Of a DNA stretch of 64,000 bases, positions 8,181-18,300 are shown one piece after another (positions within the stretch are counted from its first letter, which is position 1; each line of letters starts with the position of its first letter). The stretch comes from Bacteroidota bacterium (GTDB lineage: Bacteria; Bacteroidota; Bacteroidia; NS11-12g; UBA955), in NCBI GenBank assembly GCA_016787485.1, contig JAEUUL010000001.1:1-64000 (forward strand). Reading direction: 5' to 3'. Below the pieces are notes generated by a model. The model had not been told where the DNA came from, searched no databases, and was given only the letters and a program-made list of their open reading frames with translations. The translations under genes were made by a program, and so were the position numbers.

Positions 8181-9377
8181 ATGCAGAAACACGAAATTCT
8201 CATCATTGGTGGTGGCAATGCCGGTATCAGTGTGGCAGCGCAACTGATGCGTAAAAATCCCCGATTGGATATCGCTATCATCGAACCTTCTGAGTATCAC
8301 TATTATCAACCTGCATGGACGCTTGTGGGTGGTGGGGTATTCAACCAGAAAGCCACACGGAGAAGTGAGGCCTCTGTCATTCCCATAGGAGTCAAATGGA
8401 TTCGGGATAAAGTGAAGACACTTGTACCGGATAAAAATGAAATTGTCACGGATTCAGGTACCGTTTTTTCGTATGATTATTTGGTAGCTGCCCCCGGAAT
8501 TCAGTTGGATTTCAGTGCAGTAGCCGGCCTGGAAGAAACACTGGGCAAAAACGGGGTTTGTACCAATTACCGCTACGATTCAGCACCCTATACGCTGGAA
8601 TGTATGAAACAATTAAAACCGGGTGATGTGGCCATTTTTACCAGTCCGGGTACACCGGTAAAATGCGGAGGAGCCCCGCAGAAAATGACCTATCTCACAG
8701 CGGATTATTTGCGCAATAAGAAAATACTGAAAGAGGTGGGTGTTGAATTTTGTACAGCGGGTGGAGTGTTATTCGGTATTAAAAAATATGCCGACGAACT
8801 GATGAAGATGGTGCATTTTTATGGCATCAAACTACGTTTAAAACACGATTTGGTTGCTGTGGACGGGCCCAATCACACCGCAAGATTTAAAGTGACTGAT
8901 GAGCAGGGAAATGTTTCATATATTGAAAAGAAATTCAATATGCTGGGTGTAACACCCCCACAGTCGGCTCCGGATTTTATCAAGAAAAGTCCGCTGGCCG
9001 ATGAAAAAGGCTGGATCAGTGTGGACAAGCACAGCCTGCAGCATACGAAATTCCCGAATGTATTTGCGCTGGGTGATGCGACCAATACCCCCAACTCCAA
9101 AACAGGTGCGGCGGTGCGCAAACAGGCACCGGTACTGGTAAGTAACCTGCTTTCATCTATGGCCGGCAAACCGCTTACTGCTCATTATTCCGGCTATGGC
9201 AGTTGTCCGCTGGTGGTAGGGTACGGCAAACTTATTCTGGCTGAATTCGATTATACGAATACACCCACAGAGACCTTTCCGTTCAATCAGGCAAAACCCC
9301 GCTGGAGTATGTGGATACTGAAGAAATATATCCTTCCCTGGTTATACTGGAACAGGATTTTGACGGGGAAGATGTAA
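8181..9377 (+). CDS. sqr: Sulfide:quinone oxidoreductase, type II (mitochondrial SQOR-like)
   Basis: The 398-residue flavoprotein oxidises sulfide and passes electrons to the quinone pool at the membrane. It has an N-terminal FAD-binding Rossmann motif (LIIGGGNAGIS), a second FAD motif (NVFALGDATN), and the two redox cysteines in KCGGAPQKMTYL and SCPLVVGYG. Their context matches human SQOR rather than the type I bacterial enzymes. It lies downstream of the persulfide dioxygenase gene that should consume its product. The ATG at 8181 is chosen because it begins the FAD motif at the normal distance; upstream in-frame codons fall inside the operator. A small membrane-anchored protein follows 17 bp later. 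Confidence 0.95.
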   Translation: MQKHEILIIGGGNAGISVAAQLMRKNPRLDIAIIEPSEYHYYQPAWTLVGGGVFNQKATRRSEASVIPIGVKWIRDKVKTLVPDKNEIVTDSGTVFSYDYLVAAPGIQLDFSAVAGLEETLGKNGVCTNYRYDSAPYTLECMKQLKPGDVAIFTSPGTPVKCGGAPQKMTYLTADYLRNKKILKEVGVEFCTAGGVLFGIKKYADELMKMVHFYGIKLRLKHDLVAVDGPNHTARFKVTDEQGNVSYIEKKFNMLGVTPPQSAPDFIKKSPLADEKGWISVDKHSLQHTKFPNVFALGDATNTPNSKTGAAVRKQAPVLVSNLLSSMAGKPLTAHYSGYGSCPLVVGYGKLILAEFDYTNTPTETFPFNQAKPRWSMWILKKYILPWLYWNRILTGKM

Positions 9378-9394
9378 AACAATATCTTCGCTGC

Positions 9395-9682
9395 ATGAAC
9401 CGGATCGTACTCATCCTTTTGATGGTTTCTACCCACTTTTCAGTCTATGCAGACACGGCTAAAACCATTCCCGGCACAGACAGCATGGACAAACTCTTCA
9501 ACCAGTTATCGGCAAAGAGTGATTCGCTGAAACAGAAAATCGAGGCGGCAAAACAAAAAATTGAGGATGCACAGGCAGAGAACTCACGCAAGCCGAATCT
9601 GTATATCCCCATTCTTGCCGGGGCCGCAGTGGGCATAGCGGTAGCATGGTGGCTGCGTTCGCGCAAAAAAGCCGGCAAATAA
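9395..9682 (+). CDS. Small secreted/membrane-anchored coiled-coil protein
   Basis: The 95-residue product begins with a hydrophobic signal sequence (MNRIVLILLMVSTHFSVYA). A charged coiled-coil segment follows (about residues 35-65, rich in K, E, A and Q), then a C-terminal transmembrane helix (YIPILAGAAVGIAVAWWL) ending in RSRKKAGK. The coiled coil should lie in the periplasm with the basic tail in the cytoplasm. It starts 17 bp after the SQR stop and is probably cotranscribed. I do not recognise the family. A role in holding SQR or another component at the membrane is possible but unsupported. Confidence 0.7.
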   Translation: MNRIVLILLMVSTHFSVYADTAKTIPGTDSMDKLFNQLSAKSDSLKQKIEAAKQKIEDAQAENSRKPNLYIPILAGAAVGIAVAWWLRSRKKAGK

Positions 9683-9754
9683 TTTCCGGTGCCTGCACGG
9701 AAAGTCAAAACCATCGCCTGAAGCCAGGATTCCTGAAATTTGCCATCCCTGCTG

Positions 9755-9762
9755 TATTTTTG
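9755..9762 (+). promoter_or_regulatory. -7 promoter element of the E1 dehydrogenase gene
   Basis: TATTTTTG is a perfect TAnnTTTG match 6 nt before the ATG at 9769. It supports that ATG as the start and a leaderless or near-leaderless transcript. Confidence 0.55.
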
Positions 9763-9768
9763 CAGGGT

Positions 9769-12177
9769 ATGGAAGAGGCCGTAAACGGACAAACCGCCCT
9801 TAGCCGGGAAGAATTTGTGGCGCAGGTGCTGCGCGATTATCAGATAGCCTGGGAGAGCAGACACGCCAGTCTGCTTGGCCGGAAGGAAGTGCTGACCGGC
9901 AAAGCCAAATTTGGCATTTTCGGCGACGGAAAAGAAATTGCCCAGGTGGCTATGGCCCGTGTATTTGAGCACGGAGACTGGCGCAGCGGCTATTACCGGG
10001 ACCAGACTTTTATGTTTGCCAAAGGCATTAGCTCCGTGCGGGAATTCTTTGCTCAACTCTATGCCAATCCAAGTGTTGAACACGAACCTGCCAGCGCCGG
10101 CCGCAGCATGAACGGGCATTTTGCCACCCGGCTGCTGGATGAAAACGGGGACTGGCTGCCTCAAACCGACCGCTTCAATTGCAGTGCCGACATCAGCCCT
10201 ACCGGCGGACAAATGCCCCGCTTGCTGGGATTGGCTGTGGCCAGTAAATTGTACCGGCAGAATCCGGATTTGCACAGCTTTACCGATTTTTCAAACAAAG
10301 GCAATGAAATCGCCTTTGGCACCATAGGTAATGCCAGTACCAGTGAAGGCATCTTCTGGGAAGTGATGAACGCCGCCTGCGTGATGCAGGTTCCGCTGCT
10401 GATGAGTGTGTGGGACGATGGGTACGGTATTTCTGTTCCAGCCCGCTATCAAACCACGAAAGAAAACATATCGGAAATCCTGAAAGGGTTCAAAACCGAT
10501 AAAAACGGGCAGGGCATGGAAATCTTCACCGCACGCGGTTGGGATTACGCCGAACTCTGTCGTGTGTATAAACAGGCAGCAGATGTGTGCCGTGAAAAAC
10601 ACACCCCCGTTCTGGTGCATGTCACTGAAGTGACACAGCCCCAGGGCCATAGTACCAGCGGAAGCCACGAAAGGTATAAATCCAAGGACCGCCTGGCCTG
10701 GGAAACCGAGTACGACTGCATGAAGAAAATGCGTGAATGGCTGTTGCAGAATGAAGTGGCCACTGCGGATGAACTGGATACCATAGAGAAAGAAGCGCAG
10801 CAATTCGTGAAGAATGAACAGAAACAGGCCTGGACCCATTTTCTGGAACCCATCAAAACGGAAATTGCAGAATTTGTGGGTGTAATACAGGCTTTGGGTG
10901 CACAGGGATACCACACAGCCGAGTTTGCCGAAATGAGTGCCAAGCTGCAGAGCATGAATGAACCGGTGCGCCGCGATTTGGGCAATGCCCTGCACAAAGC
11001 GCTGAGACTATGCGCAAACCTGGATGCAGCAGCCAAGGAGCCCTTGCTGAATTATTTCAAACGCTTTCAGGACATCAACTTCGAACGATACAGCAGCACC
11101 CTGCACAGCCGCAGCAGTAAAAACGCGCTGAATGTGCCTGAAATTCCCCTGCAAACCACCGACGAGATGGCCGATGGGTATCAGATTGTGCGTGCCTGTT
11201 TCGATGCCAATCTGGAAGCAGATCCCAGGGTTTTTGCCTTTGGTGAGGATGTGGGTAAAATCGGGGATGTAAATCAGGGTTTCAGCGGACTGCAGGAGAA
11301 ATATGGAGAGTTGCGGGTTACAGACAAAGGAATCCGCGAATGGAGTATAGTGGGTGAAGGCATTGGCGCTGCCATGCGCGGCCTGCGACCGATTGCAGAA
11401 ATACAATATCTGGACTATCTGCTCTATGCGCTGGAAATCATGAGTGACGATATTGCCACCCTGCAGTATCGCACCAAGGGCGGACAGAAAGCCCCTGTTA
11501 TTATCCGCACAAGGGGTCACAGGCTGGAAGGCATATGGCACAGCGGCAGCCCCATGGGCATGATTCTGAACGCCGTGCGGGGTATGTATGTGTGTGTACC
11601 ACGCGATATGACCCGTGCTGCCGGCATGTACAACACCCTGCTGCGTAGCGATGAACCCGCACTGGTGATTGAATGCCTGAATGGGTACCGCAACAAAGAG
11701 AAAATGCCGGCCAACATAGGAGAATTTACTGTGCCCCTGGGCAAGCCCGATGTACTGCGCTACGGTACAGACATTACACTGGTAACCTATGGCAGCAGCT
11801 GCCGTATAGCCATGGAAGCCGCTAATCTGCTGGAAGAAAGTGGCATTTCCGCAGAAGTGATTGATGTGCAAACCCTGCTTCCATTTGATACCGAAGGTCG
11901 CATAGCAGAAAGTCTGAAAAACACCAACCGCCTATTGTTCCTGGATGAAGACGTTCCCGGCGGAGCCACGGCTTATATGATGCAGCAGGTGCTGGAAGTT
12001 CAGGGCGGATATCAGTACCTGGACAGCGCGCCGGCCAGCCTCACAGCCAGGGCTCACAGACCTGCCTATGGCAGCGACGGGGACTACTTCAGCAAACCCA
12101 GCGTGGACGATGTGTTCATGGCCGTGTACAACATCATGCACGAAGTGGATCCGGCCCAATGGCCGTCCCTGACCTGA
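9769..12177 (+). CDS. Fused 2-oxoacid dehydrogenase E1 component (alpha + beta)
   Basis: The 802-residue thiamine-diphosphate enzyme joins both E1 subunits. The alpha half (about 1-400) has NASTSEGIFWEVMNAA and WDDGYGISVPARYQT as the cofactor region. The beta half (about 475-800) begins VFAFGEDVGKIGDVNQG and contains the transketolase pyrimidine and C-terminal domains (VIDVQTLLPFD). It catalyses oxidative decarboxylation in a pyruvate or branched-chain 2-oxoacid dehydrogenase complex. The substrate cannot be fixed; fused E1 of this type is common in Bacteroidota. E2 and E3 genes are not in this window. Upstream in-frame ATGs lie inside the preceding gene; the promoter position favours 9769. 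Confidence 0.93.
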   Translation: MEEAVNGQTALSREEFVAQVLRDYQIAWESRHASLLGRKEVLTGKAKFGIFGDGKEIAQVAMARVFEHGDWRSGYYRDQTFMFAKGISSVREFFAQLYANPSVEHEPASAGRSMNGHFATRLLDENGDWLPQTDRFNCSADISPTGGQMPRLLGLAVASKLYRQNPDLHSFTDFSNKGNEIAFGTIGNASTSEGIFWEVMNAACVMQVPLLMSVWDDGYGISVPARYQTTKENISEILKGFKTDKNGQGMEIFTARGWDYAELCRVYKQAADVCREKHTPVLVHVTEVTQPQGHSTSGSHERYKSKDRLAWETEYDCMKKMREWLLQNEVATADELDTIEKEAQQFVKNEQKQAWTHFLEPIKTEIAEFVGVIQALGAQGYHTAEFAEMSAKLQSMNEPVRRDLGNALHKALRLCANLDAAAKEPLLNYFKRFQDINFERYSSTLHSRSSKNALNVPEIPLQTTDEMADGYQIVRACFDANLEADPRVFAFGEDVGKIGDVNQGFSGLQEKYGELRVTDKGIREWSIVGEGIGAAMRGLRPIAEIQYLDYLLYALEIMSDDIATLQYRTKGGQKAPVIIRTRGHRLEGIWHSGSPMGMILNAVRGMYVCVPRDMTRAAGMYNTLLRSDEPALVIECLNGYRNKEKMPANIGEFTVPLGKPDVLRYGTDITLVTYGSSCRIAMEAANLLEESGISAEVIDVQTLLPFDTEGRIAESLKNTNRLLFLDEDVPGGATAYMMQQVLEVQGGYQYLDSAPASLTARAHRPAYGSDGDYFSKPSVDDVFMAVYNIMHEVDPAQWPSLT

Positions 12178-12208
12178 GCAACTGACGCTTTTCACCCACC
12201 CGCAGTTT

Positions 12209-13756
12209 ATGTCCGGAATCCGTCTGCAACTGCTGCACCTGCTGGTGTGTATTTCTGCCCTGCCAGCGACCAGCCGTGCACAGCTTCCCATCGACAGCAG
12301 TTACGGCTTCAACGGCCTGCAATTCATCAATGGGGTGTACGGTGGAAAAACCCGGTTGTATGGCCTTACTGCCACCCTCGAAAACCGATGCGTGGCACTC
12401 ATTGGCGAGACGTCTGGCAGTTCCCTCACTTTCTACCTCAGCGGCCGCAAGGCAGATGGCAGCGTGGACTCCGCTTTTGGTTACAACGGAATTGCGCCCC
12501 TGGGCATTTATGGCACCTATGGTCCCGGCGAATACGGCTACGGCTCACAGCCCGCACATTTAGAAACTGACAGTGCAGGCAATATTTATACCTGGGGCGA
12601 TGTGGTATCCATGCAGGGCTCTCTGGTTCTTTCTTCCAGCTGGCTGCAGCGTTATACTCCCGACGGGTGGCAGGATACCTCGTTCCACCCGCTGCTGGAT
12701 TTTACGAAATGGATGCCGTCCAAAGGCAGTGTATTATTCAAAAGGGCGCTGCACGGAAAATACTATTTTTCGGTAGCCAATGACCAGGGCAGAATCATGC
12801 GCATTGGGGCCAACAACAAGCCCGACAGCAGTTTTGGCGGAGATGGCATGGTGGATTCCATTCCGGATATCATCATAGATTTATTTGAAAATGCAAACGG
12901 CTCCTTCAATGTGTTTACCACAAACCCCAGTTACCAGTGCATGATGCATATTTTCAACAAGAATGGGGTGCGGGATAAATTCAGAACGACCAACGGATTT
13001 TTAAGTGTCACCTGCGGGGAAGCGAGGCCCTTGTATCCCCATGGCTATGTCATCAGCACCCTGGATTACACCAAATATCCCCTGGTGAAAAACATCTGGT
13101 ACAAAGATGTTTTTACCGCATTTCCCGGCATCCCCAGCAATGGCCGCACCCAATCCAGAGATCTCGATACAAATTACATGGTAGAAGCCGGTGGCATCAT
13201 TCCCATTCACGGAAAACACTACGCCGGAATCTGGAACCGGTATTCCCGGGATGACAACAATTTTTACATTGATTACAAAGGGGGCATCACCTTCTATGAT
13301 TCGGCAGGACAGGTGTACCCCACCCTTCCCCGAAGTGGCAATCCGTATCTGCTGCCGCAGCGCAAAGACAACCACAAGGTAAAATATCTGGCATCCCTGC
13401 CGGATGGTTCCCTGCTGGCCGGAATGGACATCTGGAACCGCGGCGATTTTTCTGCCCTGCTGGTAAAATATCTTAAGCCCGTTTTTCCCGATAAAACAAC
13501 GGCGGTGCAAATCCGCAACAAACCCCAATTTTCCGTTCTGCCCAATCCCAGCCGCGGTGAATTTGTTGTACAGCTTCCTGAAAACCACGCATGGGAAGTG
13601 CGTATTACCGACCTTTCGGGTAAACTGCTGCGGGAATATTCCTGTCAAAGCACGACGCGCCTGGAGCTGCGTTCCAATCTCTCTCCCGGTGTATATTTGC
13701 TTACCCTCAGCCGCAAGGGTATGGCAGGACACACAGAAAAAATCATCATAGAATAA
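12209..13756 (+). CDS. T9SS type A cargo protein with delta-60-like repeats
   Basis: The 515-residue secreted protein has a signal peptide (to about SRAQ, residue 25), then repeats of the form DSSYGFNGLQ and DSAFGYNGIA. These resemble the delta-60 (beta-propeller) repeats of Bacteroidota surface proteins. The C-terminal ~75 residues form a type IX secretion sorting domain (VLPNPSRGEFVVQL ... DLSGKLL ... LSPGVYLLTL ... KIIIE). It should be exported through T9SS and either released or anchored on the surface. Function is unknown. It is followed within one base by a TTG-started gene and then by another large T9SS cargo gene. Confidence 0.85.
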   Translation: MSGIRLQLLHLLVCISALPATSRAQLPIDSSYGFNGLQFINGVYGGKTRLYGLTATLENRCVALIGETSGSSLTFYLSGRKADGSVDSAFGYNGIAPLGIYGTYGPGEYGYGSQPAHLETDSAGNIYTWGDVVSMQGSLVLSSSWLQRYTPDGWQDTSFHPLLDFTKWMPSKGSVLFKRALHGKYYFSVANDQGRIMRIGANNKPDSSFGGDGMVDSIPDIIIDLFENANGSFNVFTTNPSYQCMMHIFNKNGVRDKFRTTNGFLSVTCGEARPLYPHGYVISTLDYTKYPLVKNIWYKDVFTAFPGIPSNGRTQSRDLDTNYMVEAGGIIPIHGKHYAGIWNRYSRDDNNFYIDYKGGITFYDSAGQVYPTLPRSGNPYLLPQRKDNHKVKYLASLPDGSLLAGMDIWNRGDFSALLVKYLKPVFPDKTTAVQIRNKPQFSVLPNPSRGEFVVQLPENHAWEVRITDLSGKLLREYSCQSTTRLELRSNLSPGVYLLTLSRKGMAGHTEKIIIE

Positions 13757-14896
13757 TTGTTCGGTATCCGCGCACATACAGCAGGTTTTTTAACCCCAGA
13801 AACTTTACGCACTGCGCTAATTACATTGCTGACCCTGCTCTGGTTTTGCCCCGGCCGGGCAACCCCTCCGGACACGATTAAAATAACACCCTGGCAATAC
13901 AAGGTCAGTCCGGATTTGTGGTTTAAGTGGAAACATAAAACTGCATCCTTTTTTTATTCGCATGAAACCGATACCCGATATGATTATAAAAAAACAATAT
14001 TTGATACATTTATTTTTATTGAATTTGTACAAATAGACAGTTACTTCTTTCATAAAATAAAAGATGGCATTGCCACAGAATCGGAGGTTCAGTATATTTA
14101 TGACTATTATAAATCAGATGCGCTATCCAACCCTGATTCCAATGGCGGAAGAATGTACAAAATCACAAATAATCTGGATATCTTAATCCGAATGACTGAC
14201 TACAGAAAATGGCCTGATCAATATATGTTCAATCAATATTACGTCGCAAGTGACGTCAATTATATTATTGGAAGACTCATGAATAAAGATACCGTGATGC
14301 CTGCAGAATACGTATTTGTTCCCGGAATTTCAGATTCTATTCCCAGTCACTCCTTATCTGAATGGAAAGAGGATACGGCAATCAGCGGTTTACCTACTGA
14401 CATAAGCACCTACGATAGTTCTTTGGGATATGCGTACCCCATAGAAAAGTTACCGGCTATCTCAGCAGGCAAACAAATCCGCTGGCTGGAATCTGACAGC
14501 CACCGCATGGATTTGTTGCCGGTAAACATTGAACCATCGCACTTCATTCAATGCCAGGCCATATTCATTTCTTCCGTACAATCCGGTTCTGAAACCAATG
14601 CCCTGAACAGATATAACAGGATAAAGAAAGAAATTCAGCAGGATTCAAAACTGTTTGATATATATCTGGATTCTTCAGACTTTTGGTTTTCCGACAACAA
14701 CAGAGATATCTACCGCAGTTTTACCAATGAATTAATCCCTGAATTTGCAGAAGTTGCAATCGGGTTATCCAAAGGGGAAATGGGTTTTACAACCCTGACA
14801 CAATTTGGCTATTTTATTATCCGTGCCGCTGCAGAACCTGAAAAACGGGATTATCGCGTTTGGTGCAAACCCAGATTTTATCGTTTAAAAAATTAA
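13757..14896 (+). CDS. Secreted protein with parvulin-like C-terminal region (TTG start)
   Basis: The 379-residue protein begins at a TTG next to the preceding stop. A hydrophobic signal segment (ALITLLTLLWFCPGRA) supports an N-terminus here, although no ATG is available. The C-terminal ~110 residues resemble a PpiC/parvulin prolyl isomerase: a CQAIFISS strand, a helical insert, then FAEVAIGLSKGEMGFTTLTQFGYFIIRA, matching the family's closing helix-strand pattern. The active-site residues look degenerate, so it may be a chaperone-like relic. Base composition is more AT-rich than its neighbours. It lies between T9SS cargo genes and a lipoprotein, which suggests a role in folding or export of those products (inference). 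Confidence 0.65.
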   Translation: MFGIRAHTAGFLTPETLRTALITLLTLLWFCPGRATPPDTIKITPWQYKVSPDLWFKWKHKTASFFYSHETDTRYDYKKTIFDTFIFIEFVQIDSYFFHKIKDGIATESEVQYIYDYYKSDALSNPDSNGGRMYKITNNLDILIRMTDYRKWPDQYMFNQYYVASDVNYIIGRLMNKDTVMPAEYVFVPGISDSIPSHSLSEWKEDTAISGLPTDISTYDSSLGYAYPIEKLPAISAGKQIRWLESDSHRMDLLPVNIEPSHFIQCQAIFISSVQSGSETNALNRYNRIKKEIQQDSKLFDIYLDSSDFWFSDNNRDIYRSFTNELIPEFAEVAIGLSKGEMGFTTLTQFGYFIIRAAAEPEKRDYRVWCKPRFYRLKN

Positions 14897-14903
14897 ATTA
14901 CAC

Positions 14904-15332
14904 ATGGTGAAATTGTTCGGCATATTTATTTCCATGGTGTTTATCGCATCCTGCGGTATTCGTGAAAACCGCGGACTATCCCGTTTGGAAAAGCGACAGC
15001 GGGATACCATGAAAAATCCCTACTGGATAGGCATGATGGACGATACTGCCACCATTTATGCCGCTGCGGTAAGTGCCTTTGACCTGTACTGGAAAAACCG
15101 CGAAAAGCCTGTGCGGGATGAAGACAATGAAGGTCAGGATTTGTTTTCGGGAGACAAAGACAAAACCCCGGAAAATAAACCACCTGCAAATTTGGATTTG
15201 GTGTATGATTATAAACGATTTTTGCACTGGAAGCAAACCAATCAATACAAACTAAAAGAAGATGGCCGGGTAATGACGGCCTGGGATATACTGCAACAAT
15301 GGAAAAAAGAACACTCGGATACCGCCCGGTAA
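14904..15332 (+). CDS. Hypothetical lipoprotein
   Basis: The 142-residue product has a signal peptide with a lipobox ending in FIASC (Cys17), so it is a predicted lipoprotein. The mature part is very polar, with an acidic/lysine-rich linker in the middle (about residues 70-95) and a C-terminal amphipathic helix. I do not recognise a domain. It starts 7 bases after the parvulin-like gene and its 3' end overlaps or abuts the start of the large T9SS cargo gene, so the three are probably one transcript. Confidence 0.7.
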   Translation: MVKLFGIFISMVFIASCGIRENRGLSRLEKRQRDTMKNPYWIGMMDDTATIYAAAVSAFDLYWKNREKPVRDEDNEGQDLFSGDKDKTPENKPPANLDLVYDYKRFLHWKQTNQYKLKEDGRVMTAWDILQQWKKEHSDTAR

Positions 15333-18300
15333 TGACTGCATGCATTCTGCTCATGCACTGGGCAGGATTGTCCGGACAAAACGACCAGTGGTCGCAATTG
15401 GGAATGGTAAAGTTTCCGGAGAATCCCAGTGTGCAAACCACCGGCATGGGCCGGGTGAGTCATTTGGTGTTTCACCCTGCGGACACGGCTACTCTTTTTG
15501 CTGTTTCGGCATCCGGAGGCTTATGGAAAACCATAAACGAAGGTCAAACCTGGCGTCAGCTCACCGATGGGTTGCCCAATACCGCCTGTGCTTCCGCCTG
15601 TATCAACTTCAAAAACCCAAACACCCTTTATCTGGGAACCGGAGATGCCAACTACTACGGGGGTGGGCTGGGTGTGTGGAAAAGTACAGACGGGGGTAAA
15701 ACCTGGGTGCAGAAAAACAGCGGCATGGGCAATGTGCTGGTGGTGCAAATGCGCATGCACCCTACTGATACCAATATTCTGGTAGCCACCACAAAATCCG
15801 GCATATATAAAACCACAAACGGAGGCAACACCTGGGCTAAAAAGAGCACCCTGAACGACGATTACGACGATCTGGTTGTCAAACCCGGCAAGGGGTACAG
15901 CCTGTATGCCACATCGCGCACCTATTTTTACCACAGTCAGAATTTTGGTGAAAGCTGGACCCGGGTGAATGTGAGTTCCGGTGATACCTTTAGCGGTTTG
16001 TTTATCGGAGTAACTCCAGCCGATACCAATCTGGTGTATACAGTGGCCTGGCGCAGCAAAAGCTGGGGAAATAAAACCTATTTCGGCGGCTTGTTCAAAA
16101 GCAGCAATGCCGGACTGAACTGGAAAAAACAGAGCAGCAGTCCGCAAATTCTGGGATACAGCAGTGATGGCAGCAGCAACAACGGGCAGGGCGCCTATAA
16201 CCTCACAATGACTGTTGACCCCAGGGACCCTGCATCGGTTTATGTGGGAGCCATATGTATCTGGAAATCCAGAGACAGCGGACAGACCTGGCAGTTGAAA
16301 TCACCCTGGGCCTACGGCGTGCATGCCGATAAGCACCATTTTATTTTCTCTCCGCATAATCCGAAGAAACTCTATATCGCCCATGATGGCGGACTGGACC
16401 GCAGCATGGACACAGGCAACACCTGGAAAACCCTGAGTGACGGGCTGTCCGCCTCGGAATTTTACCGCATGGGACAAAGCAGCCTGAACCGTGAAAAAGC
16501 CATCGGAGGCTTGCAGGACAATGGCCTGAATCTTTATAAAAACGGGGTGTTTTATACCATACGCGGGGGAGACTATACCGGCGAATTCCTCTTTGATTAT
16601 CAGGACAGCAACTATCAGTATTTTCAGGGAGGTGGCAACCAGTACAACCTGAATACCCTGGGAAGTCGCGGAATAAACGGACAGAATAACAGTGTGTACG
16701 AACTGCACCGCAAAGACACCAACATAGCCTGGATGGGATACCATATGCTGTACCGCACCAACAATCTGCGGGCCGGCACGGTAAGCTGGACCCAGCTCAG
16801 CGACAGTCTGCTGCATTATGGTACAGCTACCACTACCGCCATGGCGCAGAGCAAAGCCAACAACAATATCCTCTATTGGGCACGCAACAATGGCGTGCTG
16901 TACCGGGTAGATTATGCAAACAGCAGCAAACCCGTCTTTACGGTTTTAAACAAGCCGGGTGGCAATGTGCAGCAAATAACCACACACGCCAGAGACAGCA
17001 ATGTGGCGTACATGACCATTGGCGGTAAAATTTACAAGAGCAGCAATAAGGGAAACAGCTGGTGGGATTTCAGCAAAAACCTGCCGGGGAATTACATCGT
17101 CAGTTTTCAAACAGATGACCGGGCTACCGACAGCAGTGTTTATGTGGCCACAAACTTTGGAGTGTATTACAAAAACCGCAGTATGTCTCAGTGGCAGACC
17201 ATTTCCAAAAATCTGCCTGCCATTGCAGGCATTACGGATATGGAAATCTACAATGACGGAACCACCAAAAGTTGTCTGCGGATAAGCACCTATGGGCGGG
17301 GATTATGGCAAACCAGCCTGTATGGCAACCAGACCAAAGCGCCAGTAGCCGAACTCTCCGTTTGCCCCAGTACCTCTGCCTGCGCCAAATATTACATATT
17401 GAATGACGTATCCACCGGGGGTAAGTTTGACCGGAAGTGGACCGTGCTGCCTTATGGCGGTTACCGCTACATCAATGGCACCGATTCACTGAGCCGGCAA
17501 CCCGAAATTCAGTTTACAAAAACCGGACTGTATACGGTTACCCTCACAGTGAGCAACAGCTATGGCAACAGTACCGCCACCGAAACCCTGCAGTACAGTG
17601 AATTGGCAGTGCCTGCCACATGTACCGTCAATACCTCCACCTTCGGTAATTACCTCATAGGAGTGCACCGGTTTGAAATGGCAGGCATTGATAAATCCAG
17701 CAATTTCAGCTTGTGGACCAATCCAAATCTGGAGGATTTCAGCTGCCAGCAAACAGCCATGGTTAAACCGGGCAACACCTATACCGTATGGGTCACGAAC
17801 GGCACACTGAACAATGAGTATGCCGCCCTGTTTATAGATTACAACAACGATGGCGATTTTCTTGATGCCAACGAACTGGCGGCTACTTGGGCACAGGGCA
17901 AAGGCCGCAGGAGTGTATCAGTAAAAATCCTGAATTCGCCCCCGGTGGTAAACACTTATCTGCGCATGCGTGTGGTGAGTGATTTCAATGCAGTAACTGC
18001 AGCCTGTGGCAACCTCAGCTACGGACAGGCAGAAGATTATTCCCTGTTTATCGACAACAAAAAACCGCAGTTGGTGTGGAACATGCCCAAACCCAGGGTA
18101 TATGGCCGCTTTGCAGCAACCCTGAAACTGAGTGAGTACTGCCCGGGTTTCGATACCGGAAAAATCAAACTGACCAATGCAAAGTTTACCGCGGTGAAGA
18201 AGTTGAACCCCTACAATTATGAATTTGAAATCACCCCTCTGAAACCCGGTAATATTTATGTGAACTGCACTGGTGGCAGTTTCACCGACCCGGTAGGTAA

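Noticed and set aside
10621-10634. GTCACTGAAGTGAC palindrome
   Set aside because: The half-sites are reversed relative to the three operators and it lies deep inside the E1 coding region, so it is taken as chance.
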